Position numbers and translations under genes: made by a program. A stretch of 64,000 nt of DNA, taken from NCBI RefSeq assembly GCF_009865135.1, contig NZ_WWGH01000001.1:4588001-4652000 (forward strand). The letters are read 5' to 3'. Origin of the DNA: Streptomyces sp. SID8374 (GTDB taxonomy: Bacteria; Actinomycetota; Actinomycetes; Streptomycetales; Streptomycetaceae). The first letter of the stretch is position 1; each line of letters starts with the position of its first letter. Positions 22,987 through 30,209 of this stretch are shown piece by piece. Under the pieces are notes generated by a model. That model was not told where the DNA came from, did no database searches, and was given only the letters and a program-made list of their open reading frames with translations.

Positions 22987-23814
22987 TCAGGCCTTCGCCA
23001 CCGGCTCCTGGAGCTCCGTCACCCACTCGCTCCGGTCCTCCGTGCACTCCAGGCTGACCTCGCGGGCGTACCCCGTGGAGCGGTAGCCGTTGGCGTCCAG
23101 CCGGCGGGCCAGGGTCTGCGCGGTCGGCAGCACGTCGTCCATCGCACCCCGGTGCACGATCGTCGCCGCCTCGAACGGGGGCAGCTCCACGACCCGTACC
23201 CCGCTCCCACCGACCGGTCCCACCGGGGCCGACACCGTCACCCCCGCGTGCACGACGATCGCGCCGCCGCCCTCGGGGGCGTCCTCGTACCGGGCGATCC
23301 CGGGGCCCGTGGGCCGGATGCCGGCGGCCTCCAGGGGCGGGAAGAGCTCCTCGTACAGCGGACCGATCACCGGCCCGATGTCCTGCGGCTCGTAGCTCGC
23401 CGCCGTCCCGGTCAGCTCGGCCACCCGGACCGCCGGAACGGTCTTGATCACAACGTCGTCGGCAGGCATGTGCCCCTCGCTCTCGATCGACCGGAGCCGC
23501 GCCTCGACCTGGGCCAGCCGCGCCGTCGCGGCCGCCACCGCCTCCGCCAGCTCCGCCCGGCGCAGCCGCAGCATCCCCCGCAGCTCCTTCGGGCCCACCC
23601 GCTCGTCCAGGATCTCCCGCACCTGCTGGAGCGTGAAGCCGAGGTCCTTGAGCGCGATGATCCGGTTGAGGCGGGCGAGCTGGGCGGCGCCGTAGAAGCG
23701 GTAGCCGGTGGCGGGGTCGGTGCGGTCCGGGCGCAGCAGCCCGATGGCGTCGTAGTGGCGCAGCATCCGGCGCGACACCCGCCCGTACCGGGCGAAGTCT
23801 CCGATGGTGAACAT
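22987..23814 (-). CDS. MerR-family regulator with GyrI-like effector domain
   Basis: 275 codons from ATG 23814, with GGGAG about 6 nt upstream. Residues 1-75 are a MerR winged helix-turn-helix (MFTIGDFARYGRVSRRMLRH, then LLRPDRTDPATGYRFYGAAQ). A dimerising coiled coil follows (about 80-118, LRLRRAELAEAVAAATARLA), then a C-terminal effector-binding domain of the GyrI/SOUL-like type (about 125-275). This build is that of BmrR/TipAL-type regulators that sense small hydrophobic ligands. No target gene is adjacent; it may regulate its own promoter. Confidence 0.88.
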   Translation of the reverse strand: MFTIGDFARYGRVSRRMLRHYDAIGLLRPDRTDPATGYRFYGAAQLARLNRIIALKDLGFTLQQVREILDERVGPKELRGMLRLRRAELAEAVAAATARLAQVEARLRSIESEGHMPADDVVIKTVPAVRVAELTGTAASYEPQDIGPVIGPLYEELFPPLEAAGIRPTGPGIARYEDAPEGGGAIVVHAGVTVSAPVGPVGGSGVRVVELPPFEAATIVHRGAMDDVLPTAQTLARRLDANGYRSTGYAREVSLECTEDRSEWVTELQEPVAKA

Positions 23815-23892
23815 GATGGCTCCCACTGCACGGCTTCACACGGGGTGAAGGTCAAGCGGCCGCCGGGCGCGGATCGCGGGCCGTATACAGGC

Positions 23893-23934
23893 AGGAGCCC
23901 CGTTCCTCCGCCGAAGCGGGGGAGCGGGGCTCCT
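23893..23934. terminator. terminator after the cold-shock gene
   Basis: A 10-bp perfect outer stem AGGAGCCCCG/CGGGGCTCCT (23893-23902 with 23925-23934). It is 43 nt after the cold-shock gene stop and upstream of the MerR gene on the same strand, so it separates the two transcripts. Confidence 0.85.
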
Positions 23935-23976
23935 TGGGTACTGCTATGTACGGCCGCGATCGGCCGACCCGGGCAA

Positions 23977-24180
23977 CTAGGCCGGGGTGACGTTCTCAGC
24001 CTGCGGACCCTTGGGTCCCTGAGTGACGTCGAAGTTCACGACCTGGTTCTCCTCGAGGGAGCGGAACCCGGACGCGTTGATCGCGGAGTAGTGAACGAAG
24101 ACATCCGGGCCGCCGCCGTCCTGGGCGATGAAGCCGAAGCCCTTTTCAGCGTTGAACCACTTGACGGTTCCGGTAGCCAT
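23977..24180 (-). CDS. cold-shock domain protein (CspA family)
   Basis: 67 codons from ATG 24180, with AAGGAGG at the ideal distance. MATGTVKWFNAEKGFGFIAQ and DVFVHYSAI carry the RNP1 (KGFGFI) and RNP2 (VFVHY) RNA-binding motifs of the single-OB-fold cold-shock proteins, which act as RNA chaperones. Length and ending (GPQAENVTPA) are typical of the abundant Streptomyces Csp proteins. It is transcribed alone, divergent from mqnA, with a long AT-richer leader and its own terminator. Confidence 0.95.
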   Translation of the reverse strand: MATGTVKWFNAEKGFGFIAQDGGGPDVFVHYSAINASGFRSLEENQVVNFDVTQGPKGPQAENVTPA

Positions 24181-24246
24181 AAGCCCTCCTTGGGCCAAAG
24201 GGTTGCCCTGCTCCAGAACCTGCAAACAAGTCTGAAAACTACAAAA

Positions 24247-24272
24247 GCCTGCGGGTTACATGCTCCGCAGGC
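24247..24272 (-). promoter_or_regulatory. hairpin in the cold-shock gene leader
   Basis: A perfect 8-bp stem GCCTGCGG/CCGCAGGC around a 10-nt loop, 67-92 nt upstream of the cold-shock start codon, in an unusually A-rich stretch. It may be a 5'UTR structure of the kind common in csp mRNAs, or a remnant terminator. The transcription start is unknown. Confidence 0.45.
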
Positions 24273-24454
24273 TCTGTACTGCAAGGGAAACCAAACTGCA
24301 ACTTGCGGGCGAGCCTAGCACGCAGTCTCCGGAGAGCGGTAGAGGGAAAGATCACTTCACCCGAACGTTTGATAGGCCTGTCGGAGGAGCACCGGGGGAC
24401 CACCGCGGGCGACCCGGTGGTGCCGGTCGCCGGAGGCGGGTCTAGCCTCGCGAT

Positions 24455-25348
24455 GTGGACAATTCAACCGTCTCAGCCAGTGACGCCCCGGCCGGTGAGG
24501 GCGACGACCGTCGCAGCCGGCCCCGCGTCGGCCACATCCAGTTCCTGAACTGCCTGCCGCTCTACTGGGGCCTGGCACGCACGGGGACCCTCCTCGACCT
24601 GGAGCTCTCGAAGGACACCCCGGAGAGGCTCAGCGAGCAGTTGGTCGGAGGGGACCTGGACATCGGCCCGGTCACCCTCGTGGAGTACCTCCGCAACGCC
24701 GACGACCTGGTCGCCTTCCCGGACATCGCGGTCGGCTGCGACGGGCCCGTGATGTCCTGCGTGATCGTCTCCCAGCTCCCGCTGGAGCAGCTGGACCGGG
24801 CGCGGGTCGCCCTCGGCTCCACCTCGCGCACCTCCGTACGCCTGGCGCAGCTGCTGCTCGCCGAGCGCTACGGGGTCCGGCCCGACTACTACACCTGCCC
24901 GCCCGACCTCGGGCTGATGATGCAGGAGGCGGACGCGGCCGTCCTGATCGGCGACGCCGCCCTGCGCGCCAACCTGCACGACGCCCCCCGCCTCGGGCTC
25001 CAGGTCCACGACCTGGGCCAGATGTGGAAGGAGTGGACGGGGCTGCCGTTCGTCTTCGCCGTCTGGGCGGCCCGCAAGGACTTCCTGGCCGCCCACCCGG
25101 AGACGGCGGCCAAGGTGCACCAGGCGTTCCTCGCCTCCCGGGACCTCTCCCTGGAGGAGGTCACCAAGGTCGCGGAGCAGGCGGCCCGCTGGGAGGCCTT
25201 CGACGCGGAGGTGCTGGAGCGGTACTTCACGACCCTGGACTTCCGCTTCGGCCCGGACCAGCTGGCCGGCGTCCGCGAGTTCGCCCGCCGGACCGGGGCG
25301 GACACCGGGTACCCGGCGGATGTGCGGGTGGAGCTGCTCGGCGGCTGA
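24455..25348 (+). CDS. mqnA: chorismate dehydratase MqnA
   Basis: 297 codons from GTG 24455. MqnA converts chorismate to 3-enolpyruvylbenzoate, the first step of the futalosine menaquinone route. Periplasmic-binding-protein-like fold: RVGHIQFLNCLPLYWGLART, DIGPVTLVEYLRNADDLVAF, VALGSTSRTSVRLAQLLLAE, ADAAVLIGDAALRANLHDAP and WKEWTGLPFVFAVWAARKDF are clear family signatures. No ribosome-binding site is visible; TAGCCT at 24443-24448 sits 7 nt before the GTG, which suggests a leaderless mRNA. mqnC lies 2.2 kb downstream beyond a kinase gene. The N-terminus is about 20 residues longer than the conserved core. Confidence 0.95.
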   Translation: MDNSTVSASDAPAGEGDDRRSRPRVGHIQFLNCLPLYWGLARTGTLLDLELSKDTPERLSEQLVGGDLDIGPVTLVEYLRNADDLVAFPDIAVGCDGPVMSCVIVSQLPLEQLDRARVALGSTSRTSVRLAQLLLAERYGVRPDYYTCPPDLGLMMQEADAAVLIGDAALRANLHDAPRLGLQVHDLGQMWKEWTGLPFVFAVWAARKDFLAAHPETAAKVHQAFLASRDLSLEEVTKVAEQAARWEAFDAEVLERYFTTLDFRFGPDQLAGVREFARRTGADTGYPADVRVELLGG

Positions 25349-25372
25349 GCGGTCGCGCCGGGGAATGGGGTG

Positions 25373-25404
25373 AATTCCCTTTCCGGTTCCCGGACAAGGG
25401 AATT
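25373..25404. terminator. inverted repeat after mqnA
   Basis: AATTCCCTT and AAGGGAATT (25373-25381 with 25396-25404), a perfect 9-bp stem with a 14-nt loop, 25 nt after mqnA. It could be a terminator. Its unusually low GC would also allow it to be an operator for the kinase gene at 25601. The remaining 25405-25600 is AT-richer than average but holds no motif I can name. Confidence 0.5.
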
Positions 25405-25600
25405 GGGCGAGGGGCCGCCGAACAACGCATTTGCGCCTTTCCCCGGGGCGAAAACATCCCCTCCTGCCCTGAGAAGGGGGAATGGTCCGGCCGTTTACCG
25501 GTGACCGCGCCGGTGGCGCCCCCTAGGCTTCGGTCCGAGTCCGGACCGACCGCAGGGCTCTCAGCCACAGGGTTCCACGGGGTTCACAGGGGGAGGCCAT

Positions 25601-27520
25601 ATGCAGCCGCTGGAAGCGGGCGAACCGCGCACCATCGGTGCCTACCGGCTGCTCGGCAGGCTCGGTGCGGGAGGTATGGGCCGGGTCTATCTCGGGCGCA
25701 GCGCCGGCGGCCGCACGGTCGCGGTCAAGGTGGTCCACCCGCACTTCGCCCTGGACGAGCAGTTCCGCGCCCGGTTCCGGCGCGAGGTGGAGTCCGCGCG
25801 GCGCATCGGCGCGCAGTGGACCGCCCCCGTCCTGGACGCCGACCCGGAGGCCCCGGTGCCCTGGGTCGCCACCGGTTACGTCGCCGGGCCGCCGCTCTCC
25901 CAGGCGATCACCGAGCACGGCCCGCTGCCCGAGCACGCGGTCCGCACGCTGGGCGCCGGGCTCGCCGAGGCCCTCCACGTCGTCCACGGCCAGGGCATCG
26001 TGCACCGCGATGTGAAGCCCTCCAACGTGCTGCTCGCCCTGGACGGCCCCCGCCTCATCGACTTCGGCATCGCCCGGGCCCTCGGCGCCACCGTCTCGCT
26101 CACCTCCACCGGGGTCTCCGTCGGCTCGCCCGGCTACATGGCGCCCGAGCAGATCCGGGGCCGGGACATCTCCGGTGCGGCGGACGTCTTCTCGCTGGGC
26201 GCGGTCCTGGCGTACGCGGCGACCGGCGCCGCGCCCTTCTCCGGCGACTCCTCCGCCGTACTCCTCTACAAGGTGGTGCACGAGGAGCCGGAGCTGGGCG
26301 ACCTGGAGGGCGAGCTGCGCGAGGTGGTCGCCGGGTGCCTGGCCAAGGACCCGGACGCCCGCCCCGCCCCGGCCGACCTCGCCCGCACGCTCGCTCCGGA
26401 CGGGGCGGCGGCGATGGTGGCGGCGGGGTGGCTGCCGGGCCGGCTGGTGGGGGAGGTCAGCCGCTCGGCGGTGGCGCTGCTGGACCTGGAACCGCAGGAC
26501 GCGCCGGTGGGCTCGGGCCCGGTGCCGTTCAGCAGCGCGTCGCTGGGGGCGGGGTTCGGGGTGAGCACCGAGGCACACGAGGGCCCGGGCTCGGATTCCG
26601 GTTTTGATCCGCGTACGGGCTCCGGGGCCGGACCTGGCTCCGGTTCCGGTTTCGATCCGCGTACGGGCTCCGGCTCCGGTCCCGACTCGCGTACGGGCTC
26701 CGGCTCCGACCCCCGTACCGGCTCCGACCCCGGACTCCTCGGCGTCTTCGGCCCGCCCCTCGGCGACGTACCGGACAGTCCGCCCGGCACCCCGCCCCCG
26801 CCCGGCGTGCCCCCGGGCGGCCCGCTCCCCGGGCAGCGGGCCGTCGACCCCCGGTTCTCCGTCACCGTCAGCGCCGACGCGCGAACGGGCGCGGGCAGCG
26901 CCGCCGGGGCGCGCCGGAGCCGCCGGGTGAGCTGCACCGTGGCGCTGGCCGTGGCGGGCGCGTTCGCGGTGGTCGCCCTCGGCTCGGGCCTGCTGGACGG
27001 GCTCTTCCCGGGCGGCGGCGCGGACGGGCGCAAGGGCAACGACACCGCGGCCGAGCGGCCCTCCCCGTCCACCACCGCGTCCGCGCCTGCGCAACCGGCC
27101 CCCTCCGCATCCGACGACCCCTCCGAAGGGGCTGCCGACGTGACCGAGGTGCCGAAGGCGTTCGTCGGCACCTGGGAGGGCCCGCTCGCGGAGAAGACCA
27201 CCGGGCAGCCGCACGGCACCCTCACCGCGGTCTTCACCGAGGGGAAGAAGGGCACCCAGGTCGTCCGGATGTCCACCACCATCTCCCAGCTCGGTCTCAC
27301 CGTCAGCTGCCACAGCGTCGGCACCCTCACCTCCGGCACCGCGAAGGAACTGAAGATCCGCGAGCGCACCGACCCGGACCGCCCCAGCACCCCGGGCCTG
27401 TGCACCAGCACCGAGGCCGACCTGGTCTTCCGCCTCGCCGGTGACGGAACGCTCGGCTACCGGTCGCTGGAGCGCGGCGCGGGCCTCCCGTACGGGGACC
27501 TCGCCCGGTCCGGCGGCTGA
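25601..27520 (+). CDS. receptor-type Ser/Thr protein kinase
   Basis: 639 codons from ATG 25601. The cytoplasmic Hanks kinase (about 10-265) has glycine loop GRLGAGGMGRVYLG, VAVKVVHP, catalytic Asp137 in VHRDVKPSN and DFGIARALG. A Gly/Ser-rich linker with four FDPRTGSGSG-like units spans about 325-385. A proline-rich stretch leads to one membrane helix (about 442-464, CTVALAVAGAFAVVALGSGL). An extracytoplasmic domain (about 505-639) begins VPKAFVGTWEGPLAEKTTGQ and carries two or three cysteines and strands resembling a lipocalin-like fold. The signal sensed is unknown. Its place between mqnA and mqnC is the same as I recall for S. coelicolor, where a kinase gene follows mqnA. Confidence 0.9.
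   Translation: MQPLEAGEPRTIGAYRLLGRLGAGGMGRVYLGRSAGGRTVAVKVVHPHFALDEQFRARFRREVESARRIGAQWTAPVLDADPEAPVPWVATGYVAGPPLSQAITEHGPLPEHAVRTLGAGLAEALHVVHGQGIVHRDVKPSNVLLALDGPRLIDFGIARALGATVSLTSTGVSVGSPGYMAPEQIRGRDISGAADVFSLGAVLAYAATGAAPFSGDSSAVLLYKVVHEEPELGDLEGELREVVAGCLAKDPDARPAPADLARTLAPDGAAAMVAAGWLPGRLVGEVSRSAVALLDLEPQDAPVGSGPVPFSSASLGAGFGVSTEAHEGPGSDSGFDPRTGSGAGPGSGSGFDPRTGSGSGPDSRTGSGSDPRTGSDPGLLGVFGPPLGDVPDSPPGTPPPPGVPPGGPLPGQRAVDPRFSVTVSADARTGAGSAAGARRSRRVSCTVALAVAGAFAVVALGSGLLDGLFPGGGADGRKGNDTAAERPSPSTTASAPAQPAPSASDDPSEGAADVTEVPKAFVGTWEGPLAEKTTGQPHGTLTAVFTEGKKGTQVVRMSTTISQLGLTVSCHSVGTLTSGTAKELKIRERTDPDRPSTPGLCTSTEADLVFRLAGDGTLGYRSLERGAGLPYGDLARSGG
26604..26732 (+). repeat. coding repeat in the kinase linker
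   Basis: Repeats of CCGCGTACGGGCTCCGG at about 26609, 26657 and 26690, and a CCCCGTACCGGCTCCG variant at about 26710. They encode D-P-R-T-G-S-G-type units in the low-complexity linker. Such stretches can vary in copy number between strains. Confidence 0.7.
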
Positions 27521-27591
27521 CGGCGCACGGGGCTGGCGTACGCTGGATCGGTCCGAGGATCCTCAAAAAACCGCCGAAAGGTGACAGCCCG

Positions 27592-28791
27592 GTGACCGAG
27601 AAGGCCGACCTTCAGCCCGTCCTCGACCGAGCCGCCGAGGGCGGTCGGATCACCCCGGAGGAGGCACTCGACCTCTACCGCTCGGCGCCGCTGCACGCGC
27701 TGGGGGCGGCCGCCGACGCCGTACGCCGACGCCGTTACGCCGGTACGGAGCACATCGCGACGTACATCATCGAGCGCAACATCAACTACACCAACGTCTG
27801 TGTGACGGCCTGCAAGTTCTGCGCCTTCTATGCGCCCCCCAAGGACAAGGCCAAGGGCTGGACCCGGGACATCGAGGACATCCTGCGCCGCTGCGCGGAG
27901 ACCGTGGAGCTCGGCGGCACCCAGATCATGTTCCAGGGCGGCCACCACCCGGACTTCGGCGTCGAGTATTACGAGGAGCACTTCTCCGCGATCAAGAAGG
28001 CGTTCCCGCAGCTGGTCATCCACTCCCTCGGCGCCTCCGAGATCGAGCACATGGCCCGGATCTCCAAGGTCTCCGCCGAGGAGGCCATCAGCCGTATCCA
28101 CGCCGCCGGTCTCGACTCCTTCGCGGGCGCCGGCGCCGAGCTGCTGCCCGCCCGGCCGCGCAACGCCATCGCCCCGCTCAAGGAGTCCGGCGAGCGGTGG
28201 CTGGAGATCATGGAGATCGCGCACGGCCTGGGGGTGGAGTCCACCTCCACCATGCTGATGGGCACCGGCGAGACCAACGCCGAGCGGATCGAACACCTGC
28301 GGATGATCCGGGACGTCCAGGACCGTACGGGCGGCTTCCGCGCCTTCATCCCGTACACCTACCAGCCGGAGAACAACAAGCTGAAGGGCCGCACGCAGGC
28401 CACGCTCTTCGAGTACCTGCGGATGATCTCCATCGCCCGGCTCTTCCTCGACAACGTGGCCCACATCCAGGGCTCCTGGCTCACCACCGGCAAGGAGGTC
28501 GGCCAGCTCTCCCTGCACTACGGCGCCGACGACCTCGGCTCCATCATGCTGGAGGAGAACGTCGTCTCCTCGGCCGGAGCCAAGCACCGGTCCAACCGGC
28601 TGGAGATCATCGACCTGATCCGCAAGGCGGACCGGGTCCCGGCGCAGCGCGCCACCACGTACGAGCACCTCGTCGTGCACGACGACCCGGCCAACGACCC
28701 GGTCGACGAGCGCGTGGTCTCGCACATCTCGTCCACCGCGATCGAGGGCGGCACGGCCCACCCGGAGCTCAAGCTCCTCAACGCCAACTAG
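27592..28791 (+). CDS. mqnC: cyclic dehypoxanthinyl futalosine synthase MqnC
   Basis: 399 codons from GTG 27592; AAGGTGA precedes by 8 nt. Radical SAM enzyme that cyclises dehypoxanthinyl futalosine in menaquinone synthesis. The [4Fe-4S] motif CX3CX2C is Cys70, Cys74 and Cys77 (NVCVTACKFCAFYAPPKDKA). Other signatures are TQIMFQGGHHPDFGVEYYEE, GLDSFAGAGAELLPARPRNA, STSTMLMGTGETNAERIEHL and GADDLGSIMLEENVVSSAGA. Length fits the family. It is followed after 7 bp by a degenerate amidohydrolase, so the two are probably co-transcribed. Confidence 0.96.
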   Translation: MTEKADLQPVLDRAAEGGRITPEEALDLYRSAPLHALGAAADAVRRRRYAGTEHIATYIIERNINYTNVCVTACKFCAFYAPPKDKAKGWTRDIEDILRRCAETVELGGTQIMFQGGHHPDFGVEYYEEHFSAIKKAFPQLVIHSLGASEIEHMARISKVSAEEAISRIHAAGLDSFAGAGAELLPARPRNAIAPLKESGERWLEIMEIAHGLGVESTSTMLMGTGETNAERIEHLRMIRDVQDRTGGFRAFIPYTYQPENNKLKGRTQATLFEYLRMISIARLFLDNVAHIQGSWLTTGKEVGQLSLHYGADDLGSIMLEENVVSSAGAKHRSNRLEIIDLIRKADRVPAQRATTYEHLVVHDDPANDPVDERVVSHISSTAIEGGTAHPELKLLNAN

Positions 28792-28798
28792 TGCGCCT

Positions 28799-29446
28799 GT
28801 GCTGACGGTTCACGCCGCGCCGCTGGTCCTGCCGGTCGGCGCGGCGGCTGTCGTGGAGGGCGCGGTGGCGGTGGACGGCGACCGGATCGCCGCCATCGGG
28901 CCGTACGAGGACGTCGTCGCCGCCCACCCTTCCGCCCGGGTCCGCCGCTGGCCCGGCCTCCTCACGCCCGGACTCCGCCAGGACCGGGCCCGCGAACTGC
29001 TCACCCGCTGCTACCACCCGGACCCGCGCGAGGCCGACGAGCTGGGTGAACTGCCGCTGTGGGGCGAGGAGTTCGAGCGGCTCGCGGCGGCCATGGACAC
29101 GGCCCGGCGGGCAGGCAGCGTACGGCGCGGCCTCCAGCGGATGCTGCGCCACGGGACCACGCATGTGGTGGGCCCGTTCGGTGCGGACGATCCGGTGCTG
29201 CGGACGGCCGTCTCCCGGGCGGGCCTGGTGCAGACCCGAGGGCGACCGGGAGACGGCCCGCCGGACCTGGACCCCTTCGCGGCCGGCGGCGACCTGGCCG
29301 CCACCGCCCACGGCCCGCTGACCGTGGGCGGCCGCGCGGACTTCGCCGTCTTCGACGTGGCCGACGAGGCGGCGCTGCGCGCGGGCGGGGCGAGGCTCTG
29401 CGTGGCGACGGTGCTCGCGGGGCGGCTCGTGCACCGCGCCCGCTGA
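28799..29446 (+). CDS. degenerate imidazolonepropionase-like protein
   Basis: 215 codons from GTG 28799, 7 bp after mqnC. The N-terminus (MLTVHAAPLVLPVGAAAVVE, DGDRIAAIGPYEDVVAA) and C-terminus (TVGGRADFAVFDVADEAALR, VATVLAGRLVHR) form the composite beta-sandwich of amidohydrolases. The catalytic barrel between them is cut to about 130 residues, and the expected PGLVNAHTH metal site is replaced by WPGLLTPGLRQD with no HxH. It is therefore unlikely to be an active hydrolase. Position after mqnC suggests a lost or altered role near aminofutalosine deamination, but this is inference. Similar proteins beside mqnC are, as I recall, common in Streptomyces. Confidence 0.8.
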   Translation: MLTVHAAPLVLPVGAAAVVEGAVAVDGDRIAAIGPYEDVVAAHPSARVRRWPGLLTPGLRQDRARELLTRCYHPDPREADELGELPLWGEEFERLAAAMDTARRAGSVRRGLQRMLRHGTTHVVGPFGADDPVLRTAVSRAGLVQTRGRPGDGPPDLDPFAAGGDLAATAHGPLTVGGRADFAVFDVADEAALRAGGARLCVATVLAGRLVHRAR

Positions 29447-29464
29447 GCCGATGCGCAGGAGGGC

Positions 29465-29713
29465 CTACGGCACCTTCGGGCCGCCCAGATAGCGCCCCTT
29501 GGCGTCGTACGGCCAGGCGTTGGCGACGCACCCCTTCAGCCCGTCGATCTGCTGCATCATCGCGGGCGCGGGGCGCCCCTTTCCCGGGCAGGTCTCATGG
29601 ACGCGCCCCAGCCAGTGGCCGACCTCGTGGTTGATGATCAGGGCCTGGTACTCGGCGACCGGCCCGTCGAACTGCGGTGAACCCAGCTGCCAGCGCTTCA
29701 GGTTGACCATCAC
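29465..29713 (-). pseudogene. C-terminal remnant of a DUF3152 secreted metalloprotease-like protein
   Basis: The 82 readable residues (first usable start GTG 29713) keep the end of a DUF3152 domain: NLKRWQLGSPQFDGPVAEYQ, then HEVGHWLGRVHETCPG (a metzincin HExGHxxGxxH zinc site), AMMQQIDGLKGCVANAWPYD and GRYLGGPKVP. Full DUF3152 proteins I know of are several times longer, with a signal peptide and N-terminal half. Upstream of 29713 the frame stays open for a while but has no start codon, and the sequence becomes low complexity. The gene therefore looks 5'-truncated. It could still be translated as a cytoplasmic fragment; assembly error is not excluded. Confidence 0.7.
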
Positions 29714-29900
29714 CTGCTCGCCGCCCCCTCGGGCTCCGCCCCTGCCGGCATCCGCCCTCCCTCTCCTCGTTCCACCCCTTACAGAGTTCGCGGGTGCCGA
29801 AAAGGTTGAAGGCGGACGGTGATCAGTTCGGGAGACCGGACGGCGGGACGGAACGTCTCATTCCTCGGAACGAATCTGGTGCCGCGCGGAACGCCTGTGC

Positions 29901-29906
29901 TAGAAC
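29901..29906 (+). promoter_or_regulatory. -10 hexamer of the sulfonate operon leader
   Basis: TAGAAC, 7 nt before the GTG of the leader peptide. The spacing suits transcription starting at the GTG itself, that is a leaderless mRNA, as described for polycysteine leader ORFs in mycobacteria. No convincing -35 is seen. Confidence 0.5.
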
Positions 29907-29913
29907 AACTGCC

Positions 29914-29988
29914 GTGACAGTCGATCGTTTTCTGGTGGAGTGCCTCCACATCGATCTCTGCCGCGTTTCCAGCGCTTCCTGTTGTTGA
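29914..29988 (+). CDS. cysteine-rich leader peptide of the sulfonate uptake operon
   Basis: 24 codons, GTG 29914 to TGA 29988, with the C-terminal sequence HIDLCRVSSASCC. Its four cysteines include a terminal Cys-Cys pair (TGT TGT) directly before the stop. Actinobacterial leader peptides of this DLCRVSSA-type precede sulfur-assimilation operons; in mycobacteria such polycysteine ORFs act as cysteine-responsive attenuators. The peptide lies 221 nt before the first transporter gene and is followed by overlapping hairpins. Low Cys-tRNA would stall ribosomes at the tandem Cys codons and favour expression. The regulatory effect here is inferred. Confidence 0.8.
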   Translation: MTVDRFLVECLHIDLCRVSSASCC

Positions 29989-29999
29989 AGCCCTGCCGC

Positions 30000-30039
30000 G
30001 GCATCCTCAGTGATGCCCTGAGGCGCTGACCCTCGGCGC
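30000..30039 (+). promoter_or_regulatory. mutually exclusive hairpins behind the leader peptide
   Basis: GGCAT/ATGCC (30000-30004 with 30013-30017) and CCTCAG/CTGAGG (30005-30010 with 30018-30023) overlap, so only one can form; GCGC/GCGC (30023-30026 with 30036-30039) competes further. They begin 11 nt after the leader stop codon, which fits an attenuation switch. No strong terminator is visible in 30040-30209, and nothing else in that stretch is recognised. Confidence 0.5.
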
Positions 30040-30209
30040 TGCCCGTGTGCGTGACCGGTACCTGATCCCTCCGTACGTACTCGTACGTCCCCGGCTTCCG
30101 GTTCTCCGCGTCCACCGCCTCTCCCTCTGCTTCCTCCTCCCTTCCCGGCGGTTGTCCGCTTCCGGCTCGTCCCTGAGCCCGGTGGCCTGCCCTGTCCCCG
30201 GAGCCCTCC

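Noticed and set aside
26604..26732. Regular repeats that might suggest a CRISPR array
   Set aside because: They are in-frame, encode a Gly/Ser linker of a kinase, have no uniform spacers and no cas genes nearby.
28802..28812. CTGACGGTTCA at the start of the gene after mqnC
   Set aside because: Only one half of the operator is present; no matching right half.
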